64,000 nucleotides of DNA, taken from positions 62,001-126,000 of the forward strand of contig JAPLQF010000021.1 of the NCBI GenBank assembly GCA_026399875.1. The letters are read 5' to 3'. The stretch is from Burkholderiales bacterium (GTDB taxonomy: Bacteria; Pseudomonadota; Gammaproteobacteria; Burkholderiales; Burkholderiaceae_E). Position numbers and translations under genes: made by a program. Every line of letters begins with the position of its first letter. Within the stretch, counting starts at the first letter, position 1. Under the pieces are notes generated by a model. It worked only from the letters and a program-made list of their open reading frames with translations. It had not been told where the DNA came from and made no database searches. Shown here piece after piece: positions 8,724 to 17,978 of the stretch.

Positions 8724-10448
8724 ATGACCAGCCCCCGCGCCAGCGCATTGCCTTTTGTCCCCGAAAAGCGCGCTGCGCGAGGTTCGCGCGGGATGGTGGT
8801 CACCAATCATCCGCTGGCCTCGGCGGCCGGCGCCGAGATGATGGCCGCCGGCGGCAATGCGGTCGATGCCGCGATTGCCGCACTCTTTACCCTCACCGTG
8901 GTCGAGCCGATGATGGTCGGCATCCTGGGCGGCGGCTTTGCGCATCTGCGCCTGCCCGACGGCTCGCACACCGTGCTCGAAGGGCAGGGGCGCTGCCCGA
9001 TTGCGGCCGGCCCGACCAGTTTCACCCCCGACCCCGATGCCGCACCCGGATCGCTCGATGCGATCGGGCGTCGCAACAGCGTGGGGCGTGCTGCGGTGGC
9101 CACGCCCGGCAATCTGATGGCCTGGTGCCAGTTGCTTGAGCGCTACGGCACGATGTCGCTGGCCGATGTCACCGAACCTGCGATCCGCCATGCCCATCGC
9201 GGCTTTGCGGCGACCCACTACCTGGCAGATTGTGTGGCCGACTGCGCCGCCGACCTGGCGCTCGATCCCGAGATTTCACGGGTCTTCATGCCCGCAGGCG
9301 CGCCACTGGTCGCCGGCACGCGGGTGGTCAACGCCGCCTATGCCGAGACCCTGCGCCTGATCGTCAGGCAAGGGCCGGGCGCCCTCTATCACGGCGAGCT
9401 CGGTGCCGCGCTGGCCGACGACATGCGTCGTCACCAGGCCTATCTGGGTGTCGATGATCTGCGCCAGTACCGCACCAACGACATGGCGGTCCTGCGCTCG
9501 ATGTATCGCGGCTTCGAGATCATCGGGCCGCCGCCGCCCTGCAGCGGGCCGCTTCATATCGGCCAGATGCTCAATATTCTCGAAGGCTTTGATGTGGCCT
9601 CGCTGGGCTTTGCCAGCACCGAAGGCGTCCATCTGCTGGCCGAGGTGCTCAAGATCGCCTTTGCCGATCGGGCTGCTGCCACCGCCGATCCCGACTTCGT
9701 GGCGGTGCCGGTGACACGGCTGCTGTCGGCCGACTATGCCGCCGAGCGACGCGCCCTGATCGATGCCACGCGGGCGCAGGTCTGGTCGGCGGGCGTTGCC
9801 GCCGGGCTGCCTGGGGGCTTGACTGCGGGGCAGGGCGAGGGCGCCCACACCACGCATCTGACGGTGGCCGATCGCGACGGACGCATCGTGAGCGCGACCC
9901 AGACCATCAATTCGCTTTTCGGTGCGCGCTATATGGTGCCCGGCACCGGCATGATCCCGAACAACTATCTTTATGTGTTTAATCCGCGCCCGGGTCTGGC
10001 CAATTCGCTTGCGCCCGGCAAGCGGGTGACCTCGTCGATGGCGCCCCTGATCGTGCTGAAAGACGGCAGGCCGCGCTTTGCCCTCGGACTGCCCGGCGGG
10101 TTGCGCATCTTCTCTTCGGCAATGCAGGCGGTGGTCAATCTGATCGACCATGGCATGAGCCTGCAGGAGGCGGTCGAAGCGCCAAGGGTCTGGACGCAAG
10201 GCTATTCGCTCGAACTCGAGCCAGCCATCAGCCCGACCGTGGCCGATGCGCTCGGCGCGCGCGGCCATGACATCTCGCGGGTGGCCAATGTGGGCGGCGG
10301 GATGTGCGCCATCGGCTTTGCCGACGATGGCGACATGGAAGGGGCCGCCTGCTGGCGCGCCGACGGCACCCCGATCGGTGTATCGGGTGGCATGGCGCGT
10401 CCGGGTGTGCGCTTCCTGCCGGAGGCGGTCCGACCCCGGACTGCCTGA
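8724..10448 (+). CDS. Gamma-glutamyltransferase-family N-terminal nucleophile hydrolase
   Basis: 574 aa, typical GGT length, 21 bp after the P450 gene. N-terminal GGNAVDAAIAALFTL and GILGGGF are family hallmarks. The self-cleavage site is visible at about Thr376 (HTTHLTVAD), whose Thr would become the nucleophile of the small subunit; LAPGKRVTSSMAPLIV and the GLPGG loop follow. No signal peptide is evident, unlike periplasmic GGTs such as that of E. coli, so it may be a cytoplasmic amidase or acylase-type member acting on a pathway intermediate. True glutathione hydrolysis is not implied. Confidence 0.88.
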   Translation: MTSPRASALPFVPEKRAARGSRGMVVTNHPLASAAGAEMMAAGGNAVDAAIAALFTLTVVEPMMVGILGGGFAHLRLPDGSHTVLEGQGRCPIAAGPTSFTPDPDAAPGSLDAIGRRNSVGRAAVATPGNLMAWCQLLERYGTMSLADVTEPAIRHAHRGFAATHYLADCVADCAADLALDPEISRVFMPAGAPLVAGTRVVNAAYAETLRLIVRQGPGALYHGELGAALADDMRRHQAYLGVDDLRQYRTNDMAVLRSMYRGFEIIGPPPPCSGPLHIGQMLNILEGFDVASLGFASTEGVHLLAEVLKIAFADRAAATADPDFVAVPVTRLLSADYAAERRALIDATRAQVWSAGVAAGLPGGLTAGQGEGAHTTHLTVADRDGRIVSATQTINSLFGARYMVPGTGMIPNNYLYVFNPRPGLANSLAPGKRVTSSMAPLIVLKDGRPRFALGLPGGLRIFSSAMQAVVNLIDHGMSLQEAVEAPRVWTQGYSLELEPAISPTVADALGARGHDISRVANVGGGMCAIGFADDGDMEGAACWRADGTPIGVSGGMARPGVRFLPEAVRPRTA

Positions 10449-10491
10449 TTCGTCTACGCCCTGATTCGCGGCGCAGGCTGACCCGACTGAT

Positions 10492-10521
10492 CACGACTCA
10501 TCCCAACACGACTCATCGCGA
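10492..10521. repeat. 15-bp tandem duplication upstream of the acyl-CoA synthetase
   Basis: CACGACTCATCCCAA (10492-10506) is followed at once by CACGACTCATCGCGA (10507-10521), 13 of 15 bases identical. It fills the spacer between the GGT stop and the AMP-ligase ribosome-binding site. Confidence 0.8.
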
Positions 10522-10542
10522 CCACACAGGAGACTTCTGACG

Positions 10543-12102
10543 ATGTACAGCGGCAAGCAGGCGCACCTGCATCCCGATCGGCCGGCCTTCATCATGGCCC
10601 GCACCGGTGCCGCGGTGAGCTACCGCGAACTCGAAGCACGCAGCAACCGCCTGGCCCATCTGCTGGGCGCGCTCGGCCTGAAAAAGGGCGGGCACTATGC
10701 GATCTTCATGGAGAACAACGACCGCTATATCGAGTGCTGCAGCGCCGGGTCGCGATCGGGTCTCTATTACACCTGCGTCAATTCCTTTCTGACCGCGAGC
10801 GAGCTCGCCTACATCGTCAACAACAGCGAGTCGGTGGTGCTGATCACCTCGCTCGCAAAGCTCGAGGTGGCCCGCGAGGCCTTGCAGCAGTGCCCCCAGG
10901 TCGTGGCCTGTCTGGTGGTCGACGCCGATCGAGACATGGCAGGCGGCAAGGGGGTGATGAGTCTGGATGAGGCCACCGCGCCCCATCCGGCGACGCCGCT
11001 GGCCACTGAATCCTTCGGCATCCCGATGCTCTACTCCTCGGGCACCACCGGTCGTCCCAAGGGCATCCTCAAGGCGCTGCCCGATGTGCCGCCGTCTCAA
11101 GACACGCCCCAGCTGGCGTTTTCAGACCGTCTGTGGGGCTATCGCGACGACATGGTCTATCTGTCGCCGGCGCCGCTCTATCACTCGGCGCCGAATTCGG
11201 CGGTGAGTCTGACGATTCGCCGTGGCGGCACGGTGATCATCATGGAGCGCTTCGACCCGCAGGAGTACCTCGCCCTGGTCGAGCGTTACAAGGTCACCCA
11301 CAGCCAGCTGGTGCCGACGATGTTCTCGCGCATCCTCAAGCTCGCGCCCGAGGTCCGCGGCCGCTACGACGTCTCGTCGCTCGAGGTGGTGGTCCATGCG
11401 GCGGCGCCCTGCCCGGTGCCGGTCAAGGAGCAGATGATCGCCTGGTGGGGGCCGATCATCCGCGAGTATTACGGCGCCACCGAAGGCATGGGCTTTGCCT
11501 CCTGCGACAGCCATGAGTGGCTGGCCCACAAGGGCACGGTAGGCCGAGTGGTGCTGGGAGAACTGCATGTGCTCGATGAAGCCATGCAGCCTTGTCCGGC
11601 CGGCACCTCCGGCACGCTCTGGTTCAAGCCGCCTGCGCCCTTCGAGTATTTCAATGATGCGCAGCGCACCGCCGAGTCGCGATCGGCCGATGGTGTGCTG
11701 ACCACCGTCGGTGATGTCGGCTTTCTCGATGCGCAGGGCTATCTCTATCTCACCGACCGCTCGACCTTCATGATCATTTCCGGCGGTGTGAACATCTATC
11801 CCCAGGAATGCGAGAACCTGCTGATCACCCATCCCAAGGTGAGCGATGCGGCGGTCTTCGGTGTGCCTAACGACGACCTCGGCGAGGAGGTCAAGGCGGT
11901 GGTACAGGTCATGCCGGGCATCACTGCCGACGCCGCCCTGGCGGCCGAACTGATCGCCTTCTGTCAGCAGCACCTCGCCCGACCGAAATGTCCGCGTTCC
12001 ATCGATTTTCTGGAGGCCTTGCCGCGGCTGCCGACCGGCAAACTCTATAAAAAGCCGCTTCGTGAGACGTATTGGGCCGGTCGCGCAGGGCGGATCGTCT
12101 GA
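10543..12102 (+). CDS. AMP-forming acyl-CoA synthetase (ANL superfamily)
   Basis: 519 aa; activates a carboxylate to its CoA thioester through an acyl-adenylate. The P-loop YSSGTTGRPKG starts at about Y164, the adenylate motif EYYGATEGMG is present, and the C-terminal hinge and lysine region reads LPRLPTGKLYKKPLR. An AGGAG lies 11 bp before the ATG. It sits between the GGT gene and a crotonase gene, so its acid is probably produced by the upstream P450 or hydrolase. A second, clearly different member lies at 21959-23659. Confidence 0.92.
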   Translation: MYSGKQAHLHPDRPAFIMARTGAAVSYRELEARSNRLAHLLGALGLKKGGHYAIFMENNDRYIECCSAGSRSGLYYTCVNSFLTASELAYIVNNSESVVLITSLAKLEVAREALQQCPQVVACLVVDADRDMAGGKGVMSLDEATAPHPATPLATESFGIPMLYSSGTTGRPKGILKALPDVPPSQDTPQLAFSDRLWGYRDDMVYLSPAPLYHSAPNSAVSLTIRRGGTVIIMERFDPQEYLALVERYKVTHSQLVPTMFSRILKLAPEVRGRYDVSSLEVVVHAAAPCPVPVKEQMIAWWGPIIREYYGATEGMGFASCDSHEWLAHKGTVGRVVLGELHVLDEAMQPCPAGTSGTLWFKPPAPFEYFNDAQRTAESRSADGVLTTVGDVGFLDAQGYLYLTDRSTFMIISGGVNIYPQECENLLITHPKVSDAAVFGVPNDDLGEEVKAVVQVMPGITADAALAAELIAFCQQHLARPKCPRSIDFLEALPRLPTGKLYKKPLRETYWAGRAGRIV

Positions 12103-12137
12103 TACCGATAACAAGACTCATCACAGGGAGACACCCC

Positions 12138-13028
12138 ATGACCGAATCCGACTTCAAGACCCTGATTTACGAGATTCCCGAGCCCCACATTGCCCGCATC
12201 CGGCTCAATCGTCCCGACCGCGCCAACGCACAGGACACCGAACTGCTCTATGAGCTCAATGCCGCCTTCGATCGGGCTGCCCATGACGATGAGGTGCGGG
12301 TGATCATTCTGGCGGCCGAGGGCAAGCATTTCTCGGCCGGGCATGATCTTTCCGAGACCGACTCGGCCGGTGCGATGCGGCGCCATCAGACAGTCGGCAC
12401 CATGTGCGGCTTCGGTTGTGCCGGGGCCGAGGCGCAGATGGCCCGCGAAGAGGAGATCTACACCGGTTTTTGCGAGCGCTGGCGCAACATCCCCAAGCCG
12501 ACCATTGCGGCGGTGCAGGGCAAGTGCATCGCCGGCGGTCTGATGCTGGCATGGCCTTGCGACCTGATCGTGGCCAGCGACGACGCGTCTTTTGCCGACC
12601 CGGTGGTGAGCTTCGGCGTCGGTGGCGTCGAGTGGTTCCAGCATGTGCAGGAACTCGGCGCGCGCAAGGCCAAGGAAATGCTGTTCACCGGGGAGGCGAT
12701 CGGTGCAGAAGATGCCCTCAAGCTCGGCATGGTCAATCAGGTGGTGCCGCGCGAGCAGTTGTCGGAAGCCACACTGGCCCTGGCTCGCAAGATTGCGGTC
12801 AAGTCGCGCTTTGCGCTCAAGATGACCAAGCTTGCGATCAACGGTGTGGCCGATGCCTCGGGTCGCGACATCGCGATGAAAAACGCCTTCCATCTGCACC
12901 AGCTTGCCCATACCCACAACCTCAAGGTTTTCGGCATGCTGATCGATCCGACGGGTCTGCCCGAGGCCACCCGCAAGGCCATGGCGGCCCGACTCGCCGC
13001 CCTGGATGCGGGCGGCACTGCCAACTGA
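12138..13028 (+). CDS. Enoyl-CoA hydratase/isomerase family protein (crotonase)
   Basis: 296 aa from the ATG at 12138 (GGGAG upstream). Crotonase features: RIRLNRPDRANAQ, the first oxyanion segment EGKHFSAGHDL, and the second AAVQGKCIAGGLMLAWPCDL. It is longer than the usual 260 aa because of an insert after the first oxyanion loop (residues about 75-110, rich in Met/Cys/Gly). The usual catalytic Glu position appears as FADPVVSFG without Glu, so plain enoyl-CoA hydration is doubtful and isomerase, hydrolase or lyase chemistry is possible. Co-directional with the acyl-CoA synthetase. Confidence 0.85.
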   Translation: MTESDFKTLIYEIPEPHIARIRLNRPDRANAQDTELLYELNAAFDRAAHDDEVRVIILAAEGKHFSAGHDLSETDSAGAMRRHQTVGTMCGFGCAGAEAQMAREEEIYTGFCERWRNIPKPTIAAVQGKCIAGGLMLAWPCDLIVASDDASFADPVVSFGVGGVEWFQHVQELGARKAKEMLFTGEAIGAEDALKLGMVNQVVPREQLSEATLALARKIAVKSRFALKMTKLAINGVADASGRDIAMKNAFHLHQLAHTHNLKVFGMLIDPTGLPEATRKAMAARLAALDAGGTAN

Positions 13029-13039
13029 CGATTTTTCGA

Positions 13040-13069
13040 ATCGGCTGCCACATTGTTGCGGCAGCCGAT
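13040..13069. other. Perfect 10-bp hairpin between the crotonase and coxS-like genes
   Basis: ATCGGCTGCC (13040-13049) and GGCAGCCGAT (13060-13069) pair perfectly around a 10-nt loop, 12 bp after the crotonase stop. No T-run follows on either strand, so it is not a standard intrinsic terminator; it may be a processing or attenuation hairpin or a protein site before the molybdenum hydroxylase genes. Confidence 0.6.
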
Positions 13070-13129
13070 GGGGGTGATCCGGGCTAAACTCGACCGGATC
13101 CACCACCGGGAATGTCCAGGAAGGCTCGA

Positions 13130-13603
13130 ATGACGCGAATCAATCTGAATGTCAACGGCCAGGCGGTCAGCCATGAGGTCGAAAACCGTACCCTGCTGAT
13201 CGAACTGCTGCGCGAAGGTCTGGGCCTGACAGGCTCGCATGTCGGCTGCGACAGCAGCCAGTGCGGATGCTGCACCGTGCTGGTCGACAGCCAGACCGTC
13301 AAGGCCTGCACCATGCTGGCGGTCCAGGCCAACGGCAGCAAGGTCTCGACCATCGAATCGATGGGCACCCCCGGCAATCTGCATCCGATCCAGCAGGCCT
13401 TCGTCGAATGCCACGGCCTGCAGTGCGGCTACTGCACGCCCGGCATGATCATGTCGACCGCCGCCTTGCTGGCCGAGCATCCCGATCCCACCGATGCCCA
13501 GATCGAGCATGCGCTCGAAGGCAATCTGTGCCGCTGCACCGGCTACGTGAACATCGTGGCCTCGGTGCGCCAGGCGGCCGCCGAGATCAACAAGACTCGC
13601 TGA
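13130..13603 (+). CDS. Xanthine dehydrogenase family [2Fe-2S] subunit (small subunit)
   Basis: 157 aa from the ATG at 13130, preceded by AGGAAGG; an ATG at 13112 lacks such a site. Two [2Fe-2S] clusters are predicted: the plant-ferredoxin type [12 protein letters not shown] with a later Cys, and the C-terminal pair CGYCTPGM and CRCTGY. It passes electrons from the molybdenum centre of the large subunit to the FAD subunit. The order S-L-M here differs from the M-S-L order of coxMSL operons. The three genes are separated by 21 and 23 bp. Confidence 0.95.
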   Translation: MTRINLNVNGQAVSHEVENRTLLIELLREGLGLTGSHVGCDSSQCGCCTVLVDSQTVKACTMLAVQANGSKVSTIESMGTPGNLHPIQQAFVECHGLQCGYCTPGMIMSTAALLAEHPDPTDAQIEHALEGNLCRCTGYVNIVASVRQAAAEINKTR

Positions 13604-13624
13604 CCTCATTGCAAGGAATCGATC

Positions 13625-15955
13625 GTGAACGCTGAAACCAACTACGGCCGCTTCGGCAGCGGCCACTCGGTCCAACGGATCGAAGATCCGACCCTGGTCA
13701 CCGGCAAGGGTGTCTTTGTCGATGATGTCTCGGTGCCCGGCCAGCTCTTTCTGTGCTTTTTGCGCTCGCCCTATCCGCATGCGCGCATTGTCTCGATCGA
13801 CACCTCGGCGGCCCTGGCGATGCCGGGCGTCGTGTCGGTTGTCACCGGTGCCGAGCTGACCGCAGCCGGCGTCAAGGCCTTCCCGAACGCGGCGGGCTTC
13901 AAGCGTCCGGGCGGTGAGCCGCATGCTTCGCCGCCGCGACTGTGCCTGGCAGATGGCACCGCGCGTTTCGTCGGCGAGGCGGTTGCCGCCATCGTCGCGA
14001 AAACTCGCGATGAGGCCTACTCCGCCCGCGATGCGGTCATGGTCGACTATGACGAACTGCCGATGGTGGTGGCCACCGACGCCGCAATCGAACCTGGCGC
14101 AGCCCTGGTCTGGCCCGAGGCCACCGGCAATGTCTGCAACGAAACCCTGTATGGCAACGTTGCCGCCTGCGATGCCGCGTTCGCTGCTGCAGCCCATGTG
14201 GTCACGCTCGATCTGGTCAACCAGCGTCTGGTCGCCAATCCGATGGAGCCGCGGGCCGTGCTGGCGGTTCCCGACGCCCAGACCGGTCGCCTCACGATGC
14301 GCATGTCCACCCAGATGCCCTCGGGCGCCCGTGCCACGCTGTGCGATGCCATTCTCGGCATCCCGCAGGACAGGGTGCGGGTGGTGGTCGGCGATGTCGG
14401 CGGTGGCTTCGGCATGAAAACCGGCCTCTATCCCGAGGACGCGGTGGTGGCATGGTGTGCGCTCAAGCTGGGTCAGCCGGTCAAATGGACCGCCGATCGC
14501 AGCGACGAGTTTCTGGCGACAACTCACGGGCGCGATCTGATCAGCAATGCCTCGCTCGCGCTTGATGCGCAAGGAAAGGTGCTCGGCTTTCGCGTCAGGT
14601 CGCATGCCAATGTCGGTGCCTATGCCACGCCCACCGGCGTCGCGATTCAACTGCTGATCGGCCCGTGGGTCACCACCAGCATCTATGACATCCCGGTGAT
14701 CGACTTCCGCCTGCGTGCAGTGCTGACCAATACCGCACCCACCGGTGCCTATCGGGGTGCCGGTCGTCCCGAGGCGATCTACATCGTCGAGCGTCTGATG
14801 GATGCGGCCGCACGCCGCCTGGGCATCGACCAGGCCGATCTGCGCCGGCGCAACATGATTCGCCCCGACCAGATGCCCTTCAAGAATCCGATGGGCCAGA
14901 CCTATGACACCGGCGCCTTCGAAAAGATGACGACGCAGGCGGTCGAGCTCGCCGACTGGGCCGGCTTCGATGCCCGACTGGCCGAATCGAAGTCGCGTGG
15001 CAAGCTGCGCGGACGCGGCATCGCCTCCTTCCTCGAGTGGACCAGCGGCAATGCCTTCGAGGAGCGGGTCACGGTCAAGGTGGCGGGTGACGGTTACATC
15101 GAAATCTTCACCTCGACCCAGGCGATGGGGCAGGGCATTGCCACCTGCTATGCGCAGCTTGCGGTCGACACTTTCGGTGTGCCGATCGACAAGGTCCGCA
15201 TCATCCAGGGCGATACCGACCGTGGCGTGGGATTCGGCAGCGCCGGATCGCGTTCGCTCTTTACCGCCGGTTCGGCGGTCGAAGTCGCCGCGAAAAAGAC
15301 GGTCGACCTTGCCAGGCAACTGGCTGGCGACGCGCTTGAGGTGGCGCCCTCCGACATCGAGTACCGCGAGGGGTCTTTCAACATCGTCGGAACCGACCGC
15401 AGCATCGGGCTATTCGAGCTGGCAGCGCGTCAGCCCGCCCATCAGGTCTTCGTCGATTCGACCACCAAGGTTGATGGCCCGAGCTGGCCCAACGGCTGCC
15501 ACATCTGCGAGGTCGAAGTCGACCCCGAGACCGGCGAGGTCGAGGTCAGCGCCTATGCATCGGTCAACGATGTCGGCCGGGTGGTCAATCCGATGATCGT
15601 GGTCGGTCAGCTCGATGGCGGCGCGATTCAGGGCATCGGTCAGGCGCTGTGCGAAGAGGTGGTCTACGACCGCCAGTCTGGCCAGCTGGTCACCGGGTCG
15701 CTGAGCGACTATGCCCTGCCACGGGTCGATATGGTCCGCAGCTTCAAGACGCGCCTTGACCAGTCGGTGCCCTGCAAGACCAACCCGCTCGGCGTCAAGG
15801 GTGTGGGCGAACTCGGCACGATCGGCGCCACCCCTGCGGTGGTCAATGCGGTGGTCGATGCGGTCTGGCGTCATGGCTCACCCGAGGCCGCGCTGGCAAT
15901 GCAGATGCCGCTGACTGCCGAGAAAGTCTGGCAAGCCCTGGTCGCCAAGCGCTGA
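13625..15955 (+). CDS. Xanthine dehydrogenase family molybdopterin-binding (large) subunit
   Basis: 776 aa from a GTG start. This is the molybdenum-cofactor hydroxylase subunit. The aldehyde-oxidase a/b hammerhead lies in the first 130 residues (RIEDPTLVTGKGVFVDD), then the Mo-binding domain with GDVGGGFGMK, AYRGAGRPEA, GSAGSRS and GVKGVGELGT, where the Glu is the catalytic base position. The active-site loop AYRGAGR is that of form II CoxL-like enzymes, not the CSFR loop of true CO dehydrogenase. It probably hydroxylates an aldehyde, N-heterocycle or acyl-CoA. The Mo-cofactor assembly genes are not in the window. Confidence 0.94.
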   Translation: MNAETNYGRFGSGHSVQRIEDPTLVTGKGVFVDDVSVPGQLFLCFLRSPYPHARIVSIDTSAALAMPGVVSVVTGAELTAAGVKAFPNAAGFKRPGGEPHASPPRLCLADGTARFVGEAVAAIVAKTRDEAYSARDAVMVDYDELPMVVATDAAIEPGAALVWPEATGNVCNETLYGNVAACDAAFAAAAHVVTLDLVNQRLVANPMEPRAVLAVPDAQTGRLTMRMSTQMPSGARATLCDAILGIPQDRVRVVVGDVGGGFGMKTGLYPEDAVVAWCALKLGQPVKWTADRSDEFLATTHGRDLISNASLALDAQGKVLGFRVRSHANVGAYATPTGVAIQLLIGPWVTTSIYDIPVIDFRLRAVLTNTAPTGAYRGAGRPEAIYIVERLMDAAARRLGIDQADLRRRNMIRPDQMPFKNPMGQTYDTGAFEKMTTQAVELADWAGFDARLAESKSRGKLRGRGIASFLEWTSGNAFEERVTVKVAGDGYIEIFTSTQAMGQGIATCYAQLAVDTFGVPIDKVRIIQGDTDRGVGFGSAGSRSLFTAGSAVEVAAKKTVDLARQLAGDALEVAPSDIEYREGSFNIVGTDRSIGLFELAARQPAHQVFVDSTTKVDGPSWPNGCHICEVEVDPETGEVEVSAYASVNDVGRVVNPMIVVGQLDGGAIQGIGQALCEEVVYDRQSGQLVTGSLSDYALPRVDMVRSFKTRLDQSVPCKTNPLGVKGVGELGTIGATPAVVNAVVDAVWRHGSPEAALAMQMPLTAEKVWQALVAKR

Positions 15956-15978
15956 ACCCATTTTTCGAGACCGACACG

Positions 15979-16788
15979 ATGAACAACTTCGACTTTCACA
16001 GCCCTGCATCGGTGGCCGATGCGATCAAGGCGATTGGTGCCGGCGACGATGGTCGCTTTCTTGCCGGCGGCCAGTCGCTGCTGCCAGCCATGAAAACCGG
16101 CCTGTCGATGCCGACCGATCTTGTCGGGCTCGACAAGATTGCGCAGATCAAAGGCATCTGCACCAGCGCACCCGGTGCCGGCAAGCCGGCCCTGCACATT
16201 GGCGCCATGACCACCCATGCAAGCGTTGCTGCCAACGCCGACGTCATCCGGTTGATCCCGGCGCTGGCCATGCTGGCCGACGGCATCGGCGACAGTGCGG
16301 TGCGCGCCCGCGGCACGATCGGCGGCAGCCTCGGTTTGAATGATCCGGCCGCCTGCTATCCGGCGGGTGTGCTCGGCCTGGGTGCAAGCATCACCACCGA
16401 CCGGCGCACGATCGCGGTCGATGACTTTTTCAAGGGTCTTTACGAAACCGCGCTTGAGCCGGGCGAGCTGATCACCGAGGTGGTCTTCCCGATTCCTGAG
16501 AAGGCGGCCTGGATGAAGTTCAAGCAGCCGGCGTCGCGTTTCTCGATGGTCGGTGTCTTCGTGAGTAAAGGGCCCGCCGGCGTGCGGGTGGCGGTCACCG
16601 GTGCAGGGGCCTGCGCCTTCCGTGCCAGGGCGCTTGAGGCGGCGCTCGAAAAGCAGTGGTCACCGTCGGCCTGCGACGGCGTGGCGATTTCGCCTGCCGG
16701 TCTCAATAGCGATATTCACGCCAGCGCGGCCTATCGCGCCCATCTGATCTCCGTGCTTGCCAAGCGCGCGGTCGCAAAGACCGTCTGA
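15979..16788 (+). CDS. Xanthine dehydrogenase family FAD-binding (medium) subunit
   Basis: 269 aa. The FAD PCMH domain begins FDFHSPASVADAIKAI and carries the diphosphate-binding runs FLAGGQSLLPAMK and TIGGSLGLNDPAA, typical of CoxM/KdcB-like subunits; a CoxM C-terminal domain follows. It would take electrons from the small subunit and pass them to a quinone or other acceptor. It completes the S-L-M set and precedes the Old Yellow Enzyme gene by 11 bp. Confidence 0.93.
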   Translation: MNNFDFHSPASVADAIKAIGAGDDGRFLAGGQSLLPAMKTGLSMPTDLVGLDKIAQIKGICTSAPGAGKPALHIGAMTTHASVAANADVIRLIPALAMLADGIGDSAVRARGTIGGSLGLNDPAACYPAGVLGLGASITTDRRTIAVDDFFKGLYETALEPGELITEVVFPIPEKAAWMKFKQPASRFSMVGVFVSKGPAGVRVAVTGAGACAFRARALEAALEKQWSPSACDGVAISPAGLNSDIHASAAYRAHLISVLAKRAVAKTV

Positions 16789-16799
16789 GGCCGACCTCA

Positions 16800-17978
16800 A
16801 TGACCGCTCCCCTGCTGTTTACGCCAATGTCCCTGCGCGGCCTGACGCTGCGCAATCGCGTGGTCGTCGCACCGATGCATCAGTACGCGGCGATCAGCGG
16901 CTTTCCGACCGACTGGCATCTGATGAATGCCGGTCGATATGCGGCGGGTGGCGTCGGTCTGGTGATGATGGAGTCGACCAAGGTCGAGCGGCGAGGCTGC
17001 GGCACGGTGGGCGACCTCGGTTTATGGGACGACGCCTTCGTGCCGCATTTCAAGCGGATCGTCGACTTCATCCACGGCTGTGGCACCAAGGCCGGCATCC
17101 AGCTCGGGCACTCCGGTCGCAAGGCCCGCACCAGCCGGCCCTGGGAGGGCGGCAAGCCCCTGACCGAGGCGGGTTTTGCCGAGCTGTCGGCAGCAGCCGG
17201 TGTGGCCAACGACTGGGACGCCTGGGAGCTGGTCGCCCCAAGTAGCTTGCCGGCCGATGCCAATGCCCCGGTGCCTCGTGCGCTGACCACCGCCGAAGTC
17301 GGCGAGGTGGCGCAATCCTTCGGGCGGGCGGCAGCCCGCGCCCGGGCCGCCGGATTCGATACTGTCGAAATTCATGGCGCCCATGGTTTTCTGGTTCACG
17401 AGTTTCTGTCGCCGCAAGCCAATCAGCGCACCGATCAATACGGCGGCAGCCCGACCAACCGCCGTCGCTTTGCGCTTGAAGTTGCCGAAAGCGTGCGGGC
17501 CAACTGGCCGGCCGATCTACCGGTCTTCATGCGTCTGTCGGTGGATGACGATGCCGGCTGGAGCCCGGCCGACAGCGTCGTGCTCGCCCGCGAGCTCAAG
17601 GCGGTCGGCGTCGACGTGATCGACTGCAGCGCCGGCGGCATCCTGGCAAGGCCGGTCAGCAGCGCGCCGATCGGCTATGGCTATCAGGTGCCTTTTGCCC
17701 AGACCCTGCGCGAGCAGGCGGGCATCCAGACCATGGCAGTCGGCTTGATCGTGCATCACGAGCATGCCGAGGCCATCCTGCAGGAAGGCCGTGCCGACCT
17801 GATCGCGATTGGCCGCGAGATGCTCTACAACCCCAACTGGGCGCTCGATGCGGCCCGCAAGATGGGCGTCGATACCGACTTCTCGATCATCCCGCCTGCG
17901 GGCGGCTGGTGGCTGCAAAAGCGCGCCGCCGCCATGCCAGGCCTGGTTACCTCGACGCAGCCCGCGCCGGGATCCTGA
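16800..17978 (+). CDS. Old Yellow Enzyme family NADH:flavin oxidoreductase (YqjM-like)
   Basis: 392 aa FMN-dependent TIM-barrel ene-reductase. Family runs are FTPMSLRGLTLRNRVVVAPM, TDWHLMNAGRYAAGGVGLV, IQLGHSGRKA, and EIHGAHGFLVHEFLSP then NQRTDQYGGS. The usual YqjM cysteine after APM (APMCMYS) is replaced by His-Gln (APMHQYA), so redox tuning at the flavin may differ. It fits reduction of an activated C=C bond, last of the plus-strand catabolic run. Its 3' end overlaps the convergent CYP153 gene by 32 bp. Confidence 0.9.
   Translation: MTAPLLFTPMSLRGLTLRNRVVVAPMHQYAAISGFPTDWHLMNAGRYAAGGVGLVMMESTKVERRGCGTVGDLGLWDDAFVPHFKRIVDFIHGCGTKAGIQLGHSGRKARTSRPWEGGKPLTEAGFAELSAAAGVANDWDAWELVAPSSLPADANAPVPRALTTAEVGEVAQSFGRAAARARAAGFDTVEIHGAHGFLVHEFLSPQANQRTDQYGGSPTNRRRFALEVAESVRANWPADLPVFMRLSVDDDAGWSPADSVVLARELKAVGVDVIDCSAGGILARPVSSAPIGYGYQVPFAQTLREQAGIQTMAVGLIVHHEHAEAILQEGRADLIAIGREMLYNPNWALDAARKMGVDTDFSIIPPAGGWWLQKRAAAMPGLVTSTQPAPGS

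Noticed and set aside
12737..15319. Very long minus-strand open frame (about 860 codons)
   Set aside because: It lies opposite the coxL/coxS-like genes, contains no recognisable domain, and is rich in His, Arg and Gly as expected for the antisense of G/C-rich coding sequence.
13130..16788. Carbon monoxide dehydrogenase (coxMSL)
   Set aside because: The large-subunit loop is AYRGAGR rather than the CSFR loop of true CO dehydrogenase, and the gene order is S-L-M.
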